Positions 1 to 6,416 of a stretch of DNA of 45,164 nucleotides are shown here, one piece after another. Each line of letters starts with the position of its first letter. The first letter of the stretch is position 1. Below the pieces are notes generated by a model. The model did not search any database. It was not told where the DNA came from and saw only the letters and a list, made by a program, of their open reading frames with translations. The position numbers were made by a program, and so were the translations under genes. The DNA is from Clostridia bacterium (GTDB taxonomy: Bacteria; Bacillota; Clostridia; RGIG6154): the NCBI GenBank assembly GCA_017626145.1, contig JAGAJK010000015.1:1-45164 (forward strand), in the 5' to 3' direction.

Positions 1-686
1 CTGCCTGAAACATAAAGAATCTTATTTTCTATTCTCCAGTTTACATTACCAACTTCCCCGCCTTCAATGGTCTTGGTGTTAAATGTGTATACATCGCCAA
101 TTGAATAACTTTCATTTTCATTTTCAGGATTATACATACGAAGTTCAAGCTTTACAACAAGATCCTTGTTATTTGCTAAGAATTCATCAGTAAAGAACAC
201 ACCACAGTCAAATTCCTTAACAGCTTCATAAACATCCGTATATGTAACTTTCAAACCGTCCTTATTCATAAGCTTAGCAGCAAAATCCATAATTTTTAAA
301 GGTTCATCTGCATTAAGTGTTACTTTTTTGTTAAAAGGAACGGTTACCCAATTAGGACTCCATCCATCATACTGACCTGAAAGGTAGCCATCAACACCTT
401 CTTCAGGTACTGAGTAGAATGTAACGTCTTTGTTGATGGTAAGAACGAAATCAGCATACCACGCACCATATGCTTCGAGCTGTTCGTCGGTTGCATCATC
501 TGCAGCAAATTTAAGAGCAAATGTAAGATCAGGAGCATCGCCGGCCTCAAGCTCAGCAGCTGAAATGTTTGATATTGTTGCTGTAGGAATAGCGATTGTT
601 TCGTTTGTTGCAAAAGCTGTTACGCCGAGTGAACAAAGGATAATTGATACAGCTAAAACAACAGACATAAGTTTTGTTAACTTCAT
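1..686 (-). CDS. secreted protein of unknown function, C-terminus outside window
   Basis: The reading frame opens at ATG 686 and runs off the left edge, giving 228 codons with no stop. The N-terminus is a clear type I signal peptide: MKLTKL, a hydrophobic core, then an AFA-type cleavage site near residue 26. The mature part is acidic and rich in Asn, Asp, Thr and aromatic residues, as in beta-rich extracellular Clostridia proteins. There is no lipobox cysteine. An AAGGAAAA ribosome binding site precedes the start, and a strong promoter lies about 80 bp upstream. I recognise no family; a cohesin-like or other adhesin-type domain is possible but not shown. Export and the start codon are well supported, the function is not. 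Confidence 0.8.
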   Translation of the reverse strand, partial: MKLTKLMSVVLAVSIILCSLGVTAFATNETIAIPTATISNISAAELEAGDAPDLTFALKFAADDATDEQLEAYGAWYADFVLTINKDVTFYSVPEEGVDGYLSGQYDGWSPNWVTVPFNKKVTLNADEPLKIMDFAAKLMNKDGLKVTYTDVYEAVKEFDCGVFFTDEFLANNKDLVVKLELRMYNPENENESYSIGDVYTFNTKTIEGGEVGNVNWRIENKILYVSG

Positions 687-760
687 GTTTTTTCCTTCTT
701 TCTTTGATTTTTTTTATTTTAATAAGCCGATTTGTATCGGTCAAATTAACAAACCGAGTA

Positions 761-789
761 ATTTTAACATATTTTTCAATATATGTCAA
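761..789 (-). promoter_or_regulatory. sigma-A promoter of the secreted protein gene
   Basis: On the minus strand TTGACA (784-789) is followed after 17 bp by TAAAAT (761-766). The 5' UTR contains a small hairpin, CCGAT-TTGT-ATCGG (728-741), that could be an operator or a transcript-stabilising stem. Confidence 0.75.
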
Positions 790-809
790 GGGATTTTATG
801 TAAAATAAT

Positions 810-1052
810 TTATCTGAAAAATTTTGCCAAAAATCTGCCTATTACAGGAATACTTTTGATGTATAAACGTCTCAGCCGTTTTTTCCAGTGAATCTGTTCT
901 CTGTCGCTTGTACGGGCAATCTCACTTTTCAGGTATCTTCTTTCTTCCGAAAAGGGAATAAATACATTGAAATAGAAGTATAAAACGTATATAAACAGCA
1001 AAACTCCGATAAGCAGGAGCAGTAATAACAGATTAAATTCTTGTTGTCTCAA
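810..1052 (-). CDS. small single-pass membrane protein
   Basis: An 80-residue protein starting at TTG 1052 behind AAGGAAGG, about 8 nt upstream. After a short polar N-terminus, residues about 8-31 form one long Leu/Ile/Val/Phe/Tyr helix. The C-terminal half is strongly basic (KKRLRRLY, KFFR) and is therefore likely cytoplasmic by the positive-inside rule. No enzyme motif is present and I recognise no family. It has its own consensus promoter and is followed by the promoter of the secreted protein gene, so it is probably monocistronic. The promoter, ribosome binding site and helix-plus-basic-tail composition argue for a real gene despite its size. Confidence 0.6.
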   Translation of the reverse strand: MRQQEFNLLLLLLLIGVLLFIYVLYFYFNVFIPFSEERRYLKSEIARTSDREQIHWKKRLRRLYIKSIPVIGRFLAKFFR

Positions 1053-1111
1053 TTTTAAGTCCTTCCTTTACACATAATCAAATAATTTCAATCAAAACAC
1101 AACGGTGTTGT

Positions 1112-1140
1112 ATTGTAACATAAAAACAAATATATGTCAA
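1112..1140 (-). promoter_or_regulatory. sigma-A promoter of the small membrane protein, with inverted repeat at the start site
   Basis: On the minus strand TTGACA (1135-1140), 17 bp spacer, TACAAT (1112-1117). Just downstream, at the expected transcription start, lies ACAAC-GGT-GTTGT (1099-1111), a 5-bp-arm inverted repeat that could bind a dimeric regulator. Confidence 0.75.
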
Positions 1141-1269
1141 TACATTTGTTTAATGCAAATAAAACATATTGAAGGTTGCGACCTCATCGAGGGGAGGTGA
1201 TGAGGCCGCGGTATAAAAAATAATTACGGATGCAAAATATTTGCAGGCTATTTTGCTGTGATTCCGCTA

Positions 1270-1508
1270 TTATTTTTTAACAAATTTTTTCGCAAAGATT
1301 GAAATATGTTCATCTTTAGGCTTGTACATAGAACAATTACCCATAAAATAACATTGAAGATATGGGCAAAAAGGAGAAGCTTTGTCTATAAGCAGGTATC
1401 TTTCGCCTGTCTTACAATTTGAACATAGCCGCTTTTTGAACATATTTTCACCTTCTTTGCATAAACGTTGAACTTCCTGTGTAGTAAGTGCGGTTAATTT
1501 TCACACAT
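1270..1508 (-). CDS. small cysteine-rich protein, frame broken by one base
   Basis: From ATG 1443 (upstream AAGAAGGTG) there is an intact 57-codon frame ending at 1270. Its cysteines are C7, C10, C26, C31 and C37 (CSNC, CPYLQC, C), which suggests a zinc- or metal-binding knuckle with a basic C-terminus. The same frame continues upstream as protein-like sequence (LTALTTQEVQRLCKEGEN) with no start codon. A better start, ATG 1508, sits 8 nt behind GAGGAAGG but reads MCEN then stop at 1494. One extra base in the four-T run at 1498-1501 (plus strand) joins the two into a single protein of about 79 residues. It lies downstream of tetR, probably in the same transcript. Possible causes are decay, a base-calling error, or use of the internal ATG. 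I recognise no family. Confidence 0.55.
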
Positions 1509-1632
1509 CTTGATTGCCTTCCTCGTAAGGTTGACTTATATTTGCAGAACATCTGCTAATGTTATGAAAAATTTATGTTTAAAAACCGTATAATGTTTGA
1601 CTTAAAGTATGGGCTTATTGATAAAGGTGCTT

Positions 1633-2199
1633 TTATCGTTCGATATCCTGAAGTCTTTTTAATACTCGGTCGTACAGATTTTCAAGCAACATCTGTGTTT
1701 TATCTCTGTCATCCCATATTGCGTAATCTATAACGAAAGCGATAATTGAATAGATAAATCTTTCTGCCTGGGCATAATTACAACCGAAGATTTTTATCAG
1801 CTTCTTTGCATAATCCTCGTACAACAAACGGAAATCCTTGGATTTTCCGCGCATACGCTCACCAAAATCAGGGCTTGTTGTAATTTGAACAGCAAGCCGG
1901 AGCTCGTATTTATATTTTTCAACTTCATCGAGAATCGTATCAAAGTATCTTCTGATATCAGAAGTATGTTCCAGGGTATAAGAAAAAAGTGCAGCTACGA
2001 CTTTAGAAAGACCGTATTTGCCTGCACTTATCCATACGTCATCCTTATTTTCGAACCAGTAATAAAGACTGCTCTGAGCGATCTTTGTTTCTTTGCACAA
2101 TTCACCTACCGAGGCATTTGAAAGACCTGTTTTCAAAAGATATTGCCACGTAGCCTCGATAATTACTTTCTTCTTATCATGCGTGTCATTGATATTCAT
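1633..2199 (-). CDS. TetR/AcrR-family transcriptional regulator
   Basis: A 188-residue protein with the usual TetR architecture. An N-terminal three-helix DNA-binding domain has its helix-turn-helix at about residues 29-48, ending in the hallmark SSLYYWFENKDDVW; an all-helical ligand/dimerisation domain follows. ATG 2199 is chosen because GAGGGGAT lies about 6 nt upstream and because the extra in-frame sequence back to 2328 has no ribosome binding site and runs through the invertible-segment boundary. The 5' region holds a long inverted repeat that may be its own operator. No other good promoter lies between this gene and the promoter inside the invertible segment, so its expression probably depends on that segment's orientation. 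The ligand and targets are unknown. Confidence 0.88.
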   Translation of the reverse strand: MNINDTHDKKKVIIEATWQYLLKTGLSNASVGELCKETKIAQSSLYYWFENKDDVWISAGKYGLSKVVAALFSYTLEHTSDIRRYFDTILDEVEKYKYELRLAVQITTSPDFGERMRGKSKDFRLLYEDYAKKLIKIFGCNYAQAERFIYSIIAFVIDYAIWDDRDKTQMLLENLYDRVLKRLQDIER

Positions 2200-2216
2200 T
2201 TTTAAATCCCCTCTTA

Positions 2217-2250
2217 TGTAACATTTCATTATTGTGTAATGTTCGTTACA
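2217..2250. promoter_or_regulatory. inverted repeat in the tetR leader, candidate operator
   Basis: TGTAACATT (2217-2225) is mirrored by AATGTT-CG-TTACA (2238-2250), an interrupted dyad some 20-50 bp before the tetR start. TetR proteins commonly bind such dyads near their own gene; autoregulation here is inference. Confidence 0.45.
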
Positions 2251-2325
2251 AAAACCTGCAAAAAATAATCCGGCGACACCAAACTGACTGTGTACCGAAC
2301 ATATCACCTGATAAATTGCCCGAGA

Positions 2326-2341
2326 CATAATCTATATTATG
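2326..2341 (+). repeat. recombination-site copy L1 (outer left)
   Basis: CATAATCTATATTATG: perfect 6-bp arms CATAAT/ATTATG around the asymmetric centre CTAT. The inner flank (CGGTAGGCAA) resembles that of copy R (TCGTAGGTAA, read on the other strand). It is in direct orientation with L2 and inverted relative to R. Confidence 0.8.
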
Positions 2342-2357
2342 CGGTAGGCAACTTCCA

Positions 2358-2373
2358 CATAATCTATATTATG
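2358..2373 (+). repeat. recombination-site copy L2 (inner left)
   Basis: An identical 16-mer in the same orientation as L1, 32 bp further in. Its outer flank CCA matches the outer flank of R. Confidence 0.8.
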
Positions 2374-2597
2374 CGGTAATAAATTTTGACAGCACGTTTT
2401 GCTGTAGGGATATTCTACCATTAAATGGGGAGTTTGTCAATGGTTAAATACATATTTTTTTGTTTTTTTGTGACATTTTTTGAAAATGAAAATAATTAAC
2501 AGACCAATGTTTTAAAACAAACAACATTGGTCTTAAAACGATGTCGTTTTTTGATAATTTTGAACATTTGAAATTATCAAAAAGCAATTACCTACGA
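2374..2597. other. candidate invertible DNA segment
   Basis: This 224-bp gene-free segment lies between L2 and R. It contains a consensus promoter reading left and two hairpins: AGACCAATGTT/AACATTGGTCT (2501-2533) and TTTTTGATAATTT/AAATTATCAAAAA (2548-2583). The hairpins can stop transcripts arriving from the recombinase gene. Its borders are inverted 16-mers and a tyrosine recombinase gene ends 28 bp away. Inversion would turn the promoter toward the 3' end of the recombinase gene and away from tetR. If L1 is used instead of L2 the segment is 256 bp. Confidence 0.7.
2412..2440 (-). promoter_or_regulatory. consensus promoter inside the invertible segment
   Basis: On the minus strand TTGACA (2435-2440), 17 bp, TAGAAT (2412-2417). 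The transcript would start near 2405, pass L2 and L1 and reach the tetR start at 2199 after a leader of about 200 nt. Confidence 0.8.
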
Positions 2598-2613
2598 CAT
2601 AATATAGATTATG
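2598..2613 (-). repeat. recombination-site copy R (right, inverted)
   Basis: CATAATATAGATTATG, the exact reverse complement of L1 and L2. The inverted orientation is what permits inversion rather than excision of the DNA between the sites. Confidence 0.8.
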
Positions 2614-2624
2614 TGGTTTTTTTG

Positions 2625-3464
2625 TTAGCAAAGAAGAAGTCCAAGTTCCTGAATTTGTTTTTTGTGAATGTCGCTTGTGTCCATTGTGTAAATTCTGGTG
2701 GTGTTGACGCTTGAATGACCGAGGATGTCTGCCAGTCTTACAATGTCTTTTTGTAAAGAATAATATGTTTTAGCAAACAGATGTCTTAAATTATGAGGAA
2801 AAACCTTTTGTGATGAAACACAGGCATCATTGCATAGTGTTTTCATATCAGCCCATACATTTGAACGGTCAAGAGGCTTTCCGGTTTTAGTAATAAAAAT
2901 ACTTCCGCTTGTTATTTTATGCTCTTTAATATAATAGGAAAGAAGTCGGCACAAATTTTCAGGCAGGAATACCTGTCGCATTTTTCCTTTGCATCGTATA
3001 ACGGTGCTTCCTTTTTTTGTAGCTTCAACGGTTATATATTTCAATTCTGAAACTCTTATCCCCGTAGCACATATAGTCTGCATAACAAGAAACAGTCTGT
3101 TGTTTTTTCTTTTTTTTGCTGTTTTCAGTAAACGGTTGTATTCATCTTTCGTTAAATTTTTATTCTCATCTGCAAAAATTTTTTTCTGTAATCTGAGAGT
3201 TTTCACTTTCAAATCGTACCATTCATTAAAATCAAAGAACGAATTAAGTGAAGAAAGCATTGAATTGACACTTGTCGGTGCATATCCTGACAGAAGGTGC
3301 TCTTTGTATTCAAGAACCTTTTGCTTGTCAGGAATACGACCGCTTAGCCATACAAAGAAGGCGTTAATATCCCGCATGTACTTTTCAAGTGTGGCAGCAG
3401 ATTTTTCTTCACTGAGAAGATACTCCTTAAAACGAGAAATGTGCGATTTTGTGATTTTTTTCAT
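2625..3464 (-). CDS. tyrosine recombinase (XerC/D-like integrase family)
   Basis: A 279-residue site-specific recombinase. Residues 1-90 form the SAM-like core-binding domain, and residues about 100-279 the catalytic domain. All catalytic residues are visible: R137 (in GIRVSEL), a beta-hairpin lysine at K159 or K161, H224 and R227 (HNLRH), H250 (LGH) and the nucleophile Y259 (TRIYT). ATG 3464 is taken as start because AAGGAG lies 9 nt upstream; TTG 3473 overlaps that site. The gene ends 12 bp from site copy R and is on the same strand as tetR. A stand-alone recombinase of this size beside a short inverted-repeat-bounded promoter fits a promoter-inverting enzyme better than a prophage integrase. 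It could alternatively be a housekeeping Xer protein, but no dif-like site or phage genes are near. Confidence 0.92.
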   Translation of the reverse strand: MKKITKSHISRFKEYLLSEEKSAATLEKYMRDINAFFVWLSGRIPDKQKVLEYKEHLLSGYAPTSVNSMLSSLNSFFDFNEWYDLKVKTLRLQKKIFADENKNLTKDEYNRLLKTAKKRKNNRLFLVMQTICATGIRVSELKYITVEATKKGSTVIRCKGKMRQVFLPENLCRLLSYYIKEHKITSGSIFITKTGKPLDRSNVWADMKTLCNDACVSSQKVFPHNLRHLFAKTYYSLQKDIVRLADILGHSSVNTTRIYTMDTSDIHKKQIQELGLLLC

Positions 3465-3547
3465 TTTCAACAACTCCTTATATATTTTAAAAAATATTTT
3501 ACCACGAAAATATTTTATTATGAGTTGTCAATGATTGATGTTTAAAG

Positions 3548-3606
3548 AAAACGAACGCTTTTTCGGTTGTTACTCTATAAGGAATAACGCCGGTTACGTT
3601 CGTTTT
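3548..3606 (-). terminator. hairpin after the phosphodiester glycosidase gene
   Basis: AAAACGAACG (3548-3557) pairs with CGTTCGTTTT (3597-3606), with a second inner stem between. It is 3' of the minus-strand glycosidase and upstream of the recombinase gene, and its T-rich 3' side on the minus strand supports termination. Confidence 0.5.
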
Positions 3607-3611
3607 TCATT

Positions 3612-6299
3612 TTATTTTATAATTTTTTCGAAGTTAATTTTAACACCGTTGTTGGTTATGTTTGTCTTAACATAAGTGAGATTATCTTTGTTCTGTGAAA
3701 TTTCCAGAGCAGAGGCTTTGTTTATACCCTTAACTGCAACGTAGTTAACATTATCTTCCTTATATATATTGTCTCCGTCGGCACTGTAAAAAGCAAAAAC
3801 ATTTTTGCTTTCAGCCGCTTCGCCAAGTAAAGCCTTTAAAACCGTAAGCTCCGATTTATCTGTCATAAGAGAAGGGTCCTCGTTCATAAAAACAAATAAA
3901 TTCGTGTAGCTTTGAGTGCGTATATCATTTGCAAGCTTTTCAAACTGTGCGTTGGAAAGATACCCATCTGAATTATTGAGGTTTATAAAGAGGTTACCCT
4001 TTTCTGAAAAGCTTTTATATCCGTCAATGGTAATTACAGGTAAATCTTTGTATGAAACTCCATCCAGTGACCAGCAGTAATTTGCATTTTCGTTTTCAAG
4101 AACTTTTTTGATATTTGTATTTAACACTTTTGATAAAAGTGTGTTATCGGGAGCAAGCTTACCGGTTACAATGAATGTCATATAGCCTGATTGCTGTTTC
4201 TCAGCAGGAACAAACGGCGTTTTAATCTCTGAAAAACTGATTTCTCCCGTATCAAACAATGTAAGGTCGTCGAACAGTATAAATCCCTTTGTTCTTTCAC
4301 TTGTGTTGTTTTGTACAACATAAAGTGTGTTAAGAGTAGAAGCACCCTTTGGTAGCTTTGCAGTTAAATATTTCCATCCGGTGAAATCGATGCTTTCACA
4401 TAAAACCGCAGTCAAAAGCTCGTTATCGTCATTTCGAAGCTGTGCTTTAATCATATGACCTGACGGACCGGGTGAGTATACCCATACCCCTGTTTTTGAT
4501 TTGGAATCAATTACTTTTGGTACATCTAAAATAAGGTATGAAGCTTTGGTGACGTTATCCGGTGATGTAAAGTCATAGCTAAGCATCGCACTTTTTTCAC
4601 CGCTTCGGCTTAAATATTCTGAAAGAACAGCTTCGCCTGAAACACTTGACAGAGGGTATACCGAATGTGAAAAGCCGGTTTTTTCGAAATTTTCGGTAGT
4701 GGAAGCCGAGTACGAAACAAAACCGTAAGCCTTGGAAACAGTTACCTTTTTACTTCCGATTTCCCCTTTGCTTTCTGAAGAGATAATTACATCACGATTG
4801 TCAATTTTTGCACTGTATCCGTTTTTATCATATCCCGTTACAGAAAAATCTGAGGTAAGGATTTCTTCCTTATTAAAATGTGACGGATGAATTGTAAGAC
4901 GGACAGGCTCATCGTAAACAGTTATGTGTGTTCTGGAGGTTACGTTGCCGATTTTTGCGGTAATTTCAATATTGTCTCCTGAGTTTGTTGCGTAGAATAT
5001 ATTGTCTTTAAAATAGCCGTAGTTTTTGTCAACTGACCAGGTCACATTTTTTGTGTCGGTATCAATTACATTATGGTAATTGTCGTAGCATAAGCCGGTA
5101 TCAAATTCCTTTGATGTATTTTTAAGCATTACAGAGCTGTCCGTTTCTATATCAAAGGAGGCGAAAGTGCCTTTTGGTGCGGTGGAGAATATGCCGAGAC
5201 CGTTGGCAACAGGTCTTAGCGAAGACTGTGAAGGAAGATTGATTACCGATTGAATTCCTGCAGTTTTTGCTACCATTGTGGTAGAACCTCCACCATCAAA
5301 ATTGATGGCATTGTATACACCGTATTCAATTAAAAATTCTGCCGTTTGTTCAAGTGTCATACCAACAGCTTTGTTTTGTCTGCCGTCAATTGTTATTAAA
5401 TATAAAACGTTTCCGCTTTTATCAGTTCCTGCAACGGTTCTCGGATTCACGCCTGAAATGTTATGGGTAATTTTTGCCGGTTTGCCGTTTTCAACAAGCT
5501 TTGTTCCGCCGCCTACCGCACTTTTGATTTTGTTAAGATCAAGAGAGGTTTTTATATCTATTTCAATATTATCTCCAACCTTGAAATTGTCTGTAAGGAA
5601 TGGGTCAAATTCAGGCAGGTGACGGATTACGTATCCGTTTTCAGGAACCTTGACGCCTTCTTTTTCACGTCTCATTTCAATAACTCTGCCGTTTTTTATT
5701 ACCATTTCAAGTATGTTATTCATACTTCCTTCCGTAATCTCTTTGAAATCGGAGGTGTAAATGCAAATTTCAGCCAGTGAATCGTATTTATTAAGCTGTT
5801 TTATTTTTGCACTTTCACCGTTGGGAGCGGTGACTGTTATGTCCGTTGTGACAAAGTCAATCAGCACCTGGTTTGTATCAGTTATGGCAAGAGTGGCACA
5901 GGTGTTTTCAATTTCATATGCACCCGAAAGAAGAATTCCGTTTTTTATAAGAGTGCCTATGGAAGAGCCTTTTTTACCTGTTGAACCGCTCCATGAAAAG
6001 AAATCGCCATTAATTGCCGCAACAGAATTATGTGTGCTTGCCATAGACTTGACAGTTTCAAGAGAATCTATACCCTCGGAGGGGATAATAACATCTGCTG
6101 AAATATATTTTTCGGAAAGGTCAGCCTTTACGATATTTATATTTTGCCATCCTTCTGCCGTAAACTGTTTCAGATTTGTTAAAGTAACACCTTTTGTGAT
6201 GACGGTTTCTGTTTTTTCTTCATATATAGCTGCATTTGCTGTAAGAGCAAAAATAAATACAAAAATAAGCACAAGAGAAATTATTTTGTTTTTATTCAT
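3612..6299 (-). CDS. secreted phosphodiester glycosidase family protein (NAGPA domain)
   Basis: An 895-residue exported protein: signal peptide 1-23 ending ANA, then a NAGPA-type domain (about 85-375). The core motifs are NGDFF (97-101), the VNPRTVAG stretch and NFDGGGSTTMV (333-343), as in mammalian uncovering enzyme and in bacterial exopolysaccharide-associated proteins. Residues about 380-690 look like beta-sandwich or carbohydrate-binding modules. Residues about 700-895 look like a calcineurin-type phosphoesterase fold that seems to lack the metal-binding His/Asp set. AAGGAGG precedes ATG 6299. It is divergent from the GT/csaB fusion, which suggests work on cell-wall glycopolymers. The family assignment is firm, the substrate and C-terminal fold are inference. 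No SLH or LPXTG anchor is visible. Confidence 0.88.
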   Translation of the reverse strand: MNKNKIISLVLIFVFIFALTANAAIYEEKTETVITKGVTLTNLKQFTAEGWQNINIVKADLSEKYISADVIIPSEGIDSLETVKSMASTHNSVAAINGDFFSWSGSTGKKGSSIGTLIKNGILLSGAYEIENTCATLAITDTNQVLIDFVTTDITVTAPNGESAKIKQLNKYDSLAEICIYTSDFKEITEGSMNNILEMVIKNGRVIEMRREKEGVKVPENGYVIRHLPEFDPFLTDNFKVGDNIEIDIKTSLDLNKIKSAVGGGTKLVENGKPAKITHNISGVNPRTVAGTDKSGNVLYLITIDGRQNKAVGMTLEQTAEFLIEYGVYNAINFDGGGSTTMVAKTAGIQSVINLPSQSSLRPVANGLGIFSTAPKGTFASFDIETDSSVMLKNTSKEFDTGLCYDNYHNVIDTDTKNVTWSVDKNYGYFKDNIFYATNSGDNIEITAKIGNVTSRTHITVYDEPVRLTIHPSHFNKEEILTSDFSVTGYDKNGYSAKIDNRDVIISSESKGEIGSKKVTVSKAYGFVSYSASTTENFEKTGFSHSVYPLSSVSGEAVLSEYLSRSGEKSAMLSYDFTSPDNVTKASYLILDVPKVIDSKSKTGVWVYSPGPSGHMIKAQLRNDDNELLTAVLCESIDFTGWKYLTAKLPKGASTLNTLYVVQNNTSERTKGFILFDDLTLFDTGEISFSEIKTPFVPAEKQQSGYMTFIVTGKLAPDNTLLSKVLNTNIKKVLENENANYCWSLDGVSYKDLPVITIDGYKSFSEKGNLFINLNNSDGYLSNAQFEKLANDIRTQSYTNLFVFMNEDPSLMTDKSELTVLKALLGEAAESKNVFAFYSADGDNIYKEDNVNYVAVKGINKASALEISQNKDNLTYVKTNITNNGVKINFEKIIK

Positions 6300-6322
6300 T
6301 TATTACGCCTCCTTGCTACTTA

Positions 6323-6351
6323 ATTTTAACACAAAAATGTAAATACGTAAA
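6323..6351 (-). promoter_or_regulatory. promoter of the phosphodiester glycosidase gene
   Basis: On the minus strand TTTACG (6346-6351), 17 bp, TAAAAT (6323-6328), a little over 20 bp before the ribosome binding site. Confidence 0.55.
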
Positions 6352-6360
6352 TAATAAATA

Positions 6361-6389
6361 TTGTAATAATTAAAAAAATATGTTAAGAT
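6361..6389 (+). promoter_or_regulatory. promoter of the GT4-csaB fusion gene
   Basis: TTGTAA (6361-6366), 17 bp, TAAGAT (6384-6389). It is back to back with the glycosidase promoter. Confidence 0.55.
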
Positions 6390-6416
6390 ATATATTAAAG
6401 AAAGGGTTGATAATTT

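Noticed and set aside
430-891. 153-codon plus-strand frame opposite the secreted protein start
   Set aside because: It runs antisense through the signal peptide, promoter and leader of the minus-strand gene and is not protein-like.
1170-1215. Type I toxin or small plus-strand peptide at GGAGGTGATGAGG
   Set aside because: The start-like ATG gives only seven codons before a stop. The stretch is better seen as a GCGACCTCATC/GATGAGGCCGC hairpin of unclear role.
2200-2328. N-terminal extension of the TetR gene up to ATG 2328
   Set aside because: It has no ribosome binding site, its start lies inside recombination site L1, and the extra 43 residues do not resemble a TetR N-terminus. ATG 2199 with GAGGGG is better.
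2989-3534. 181-codon plus-strand frame opposite the tyrosine recombinase
   Set aside because: It is antisense to a gene with full catalytic motifs, has no ribosome binding site, and has a composition typical of a shadow frame.
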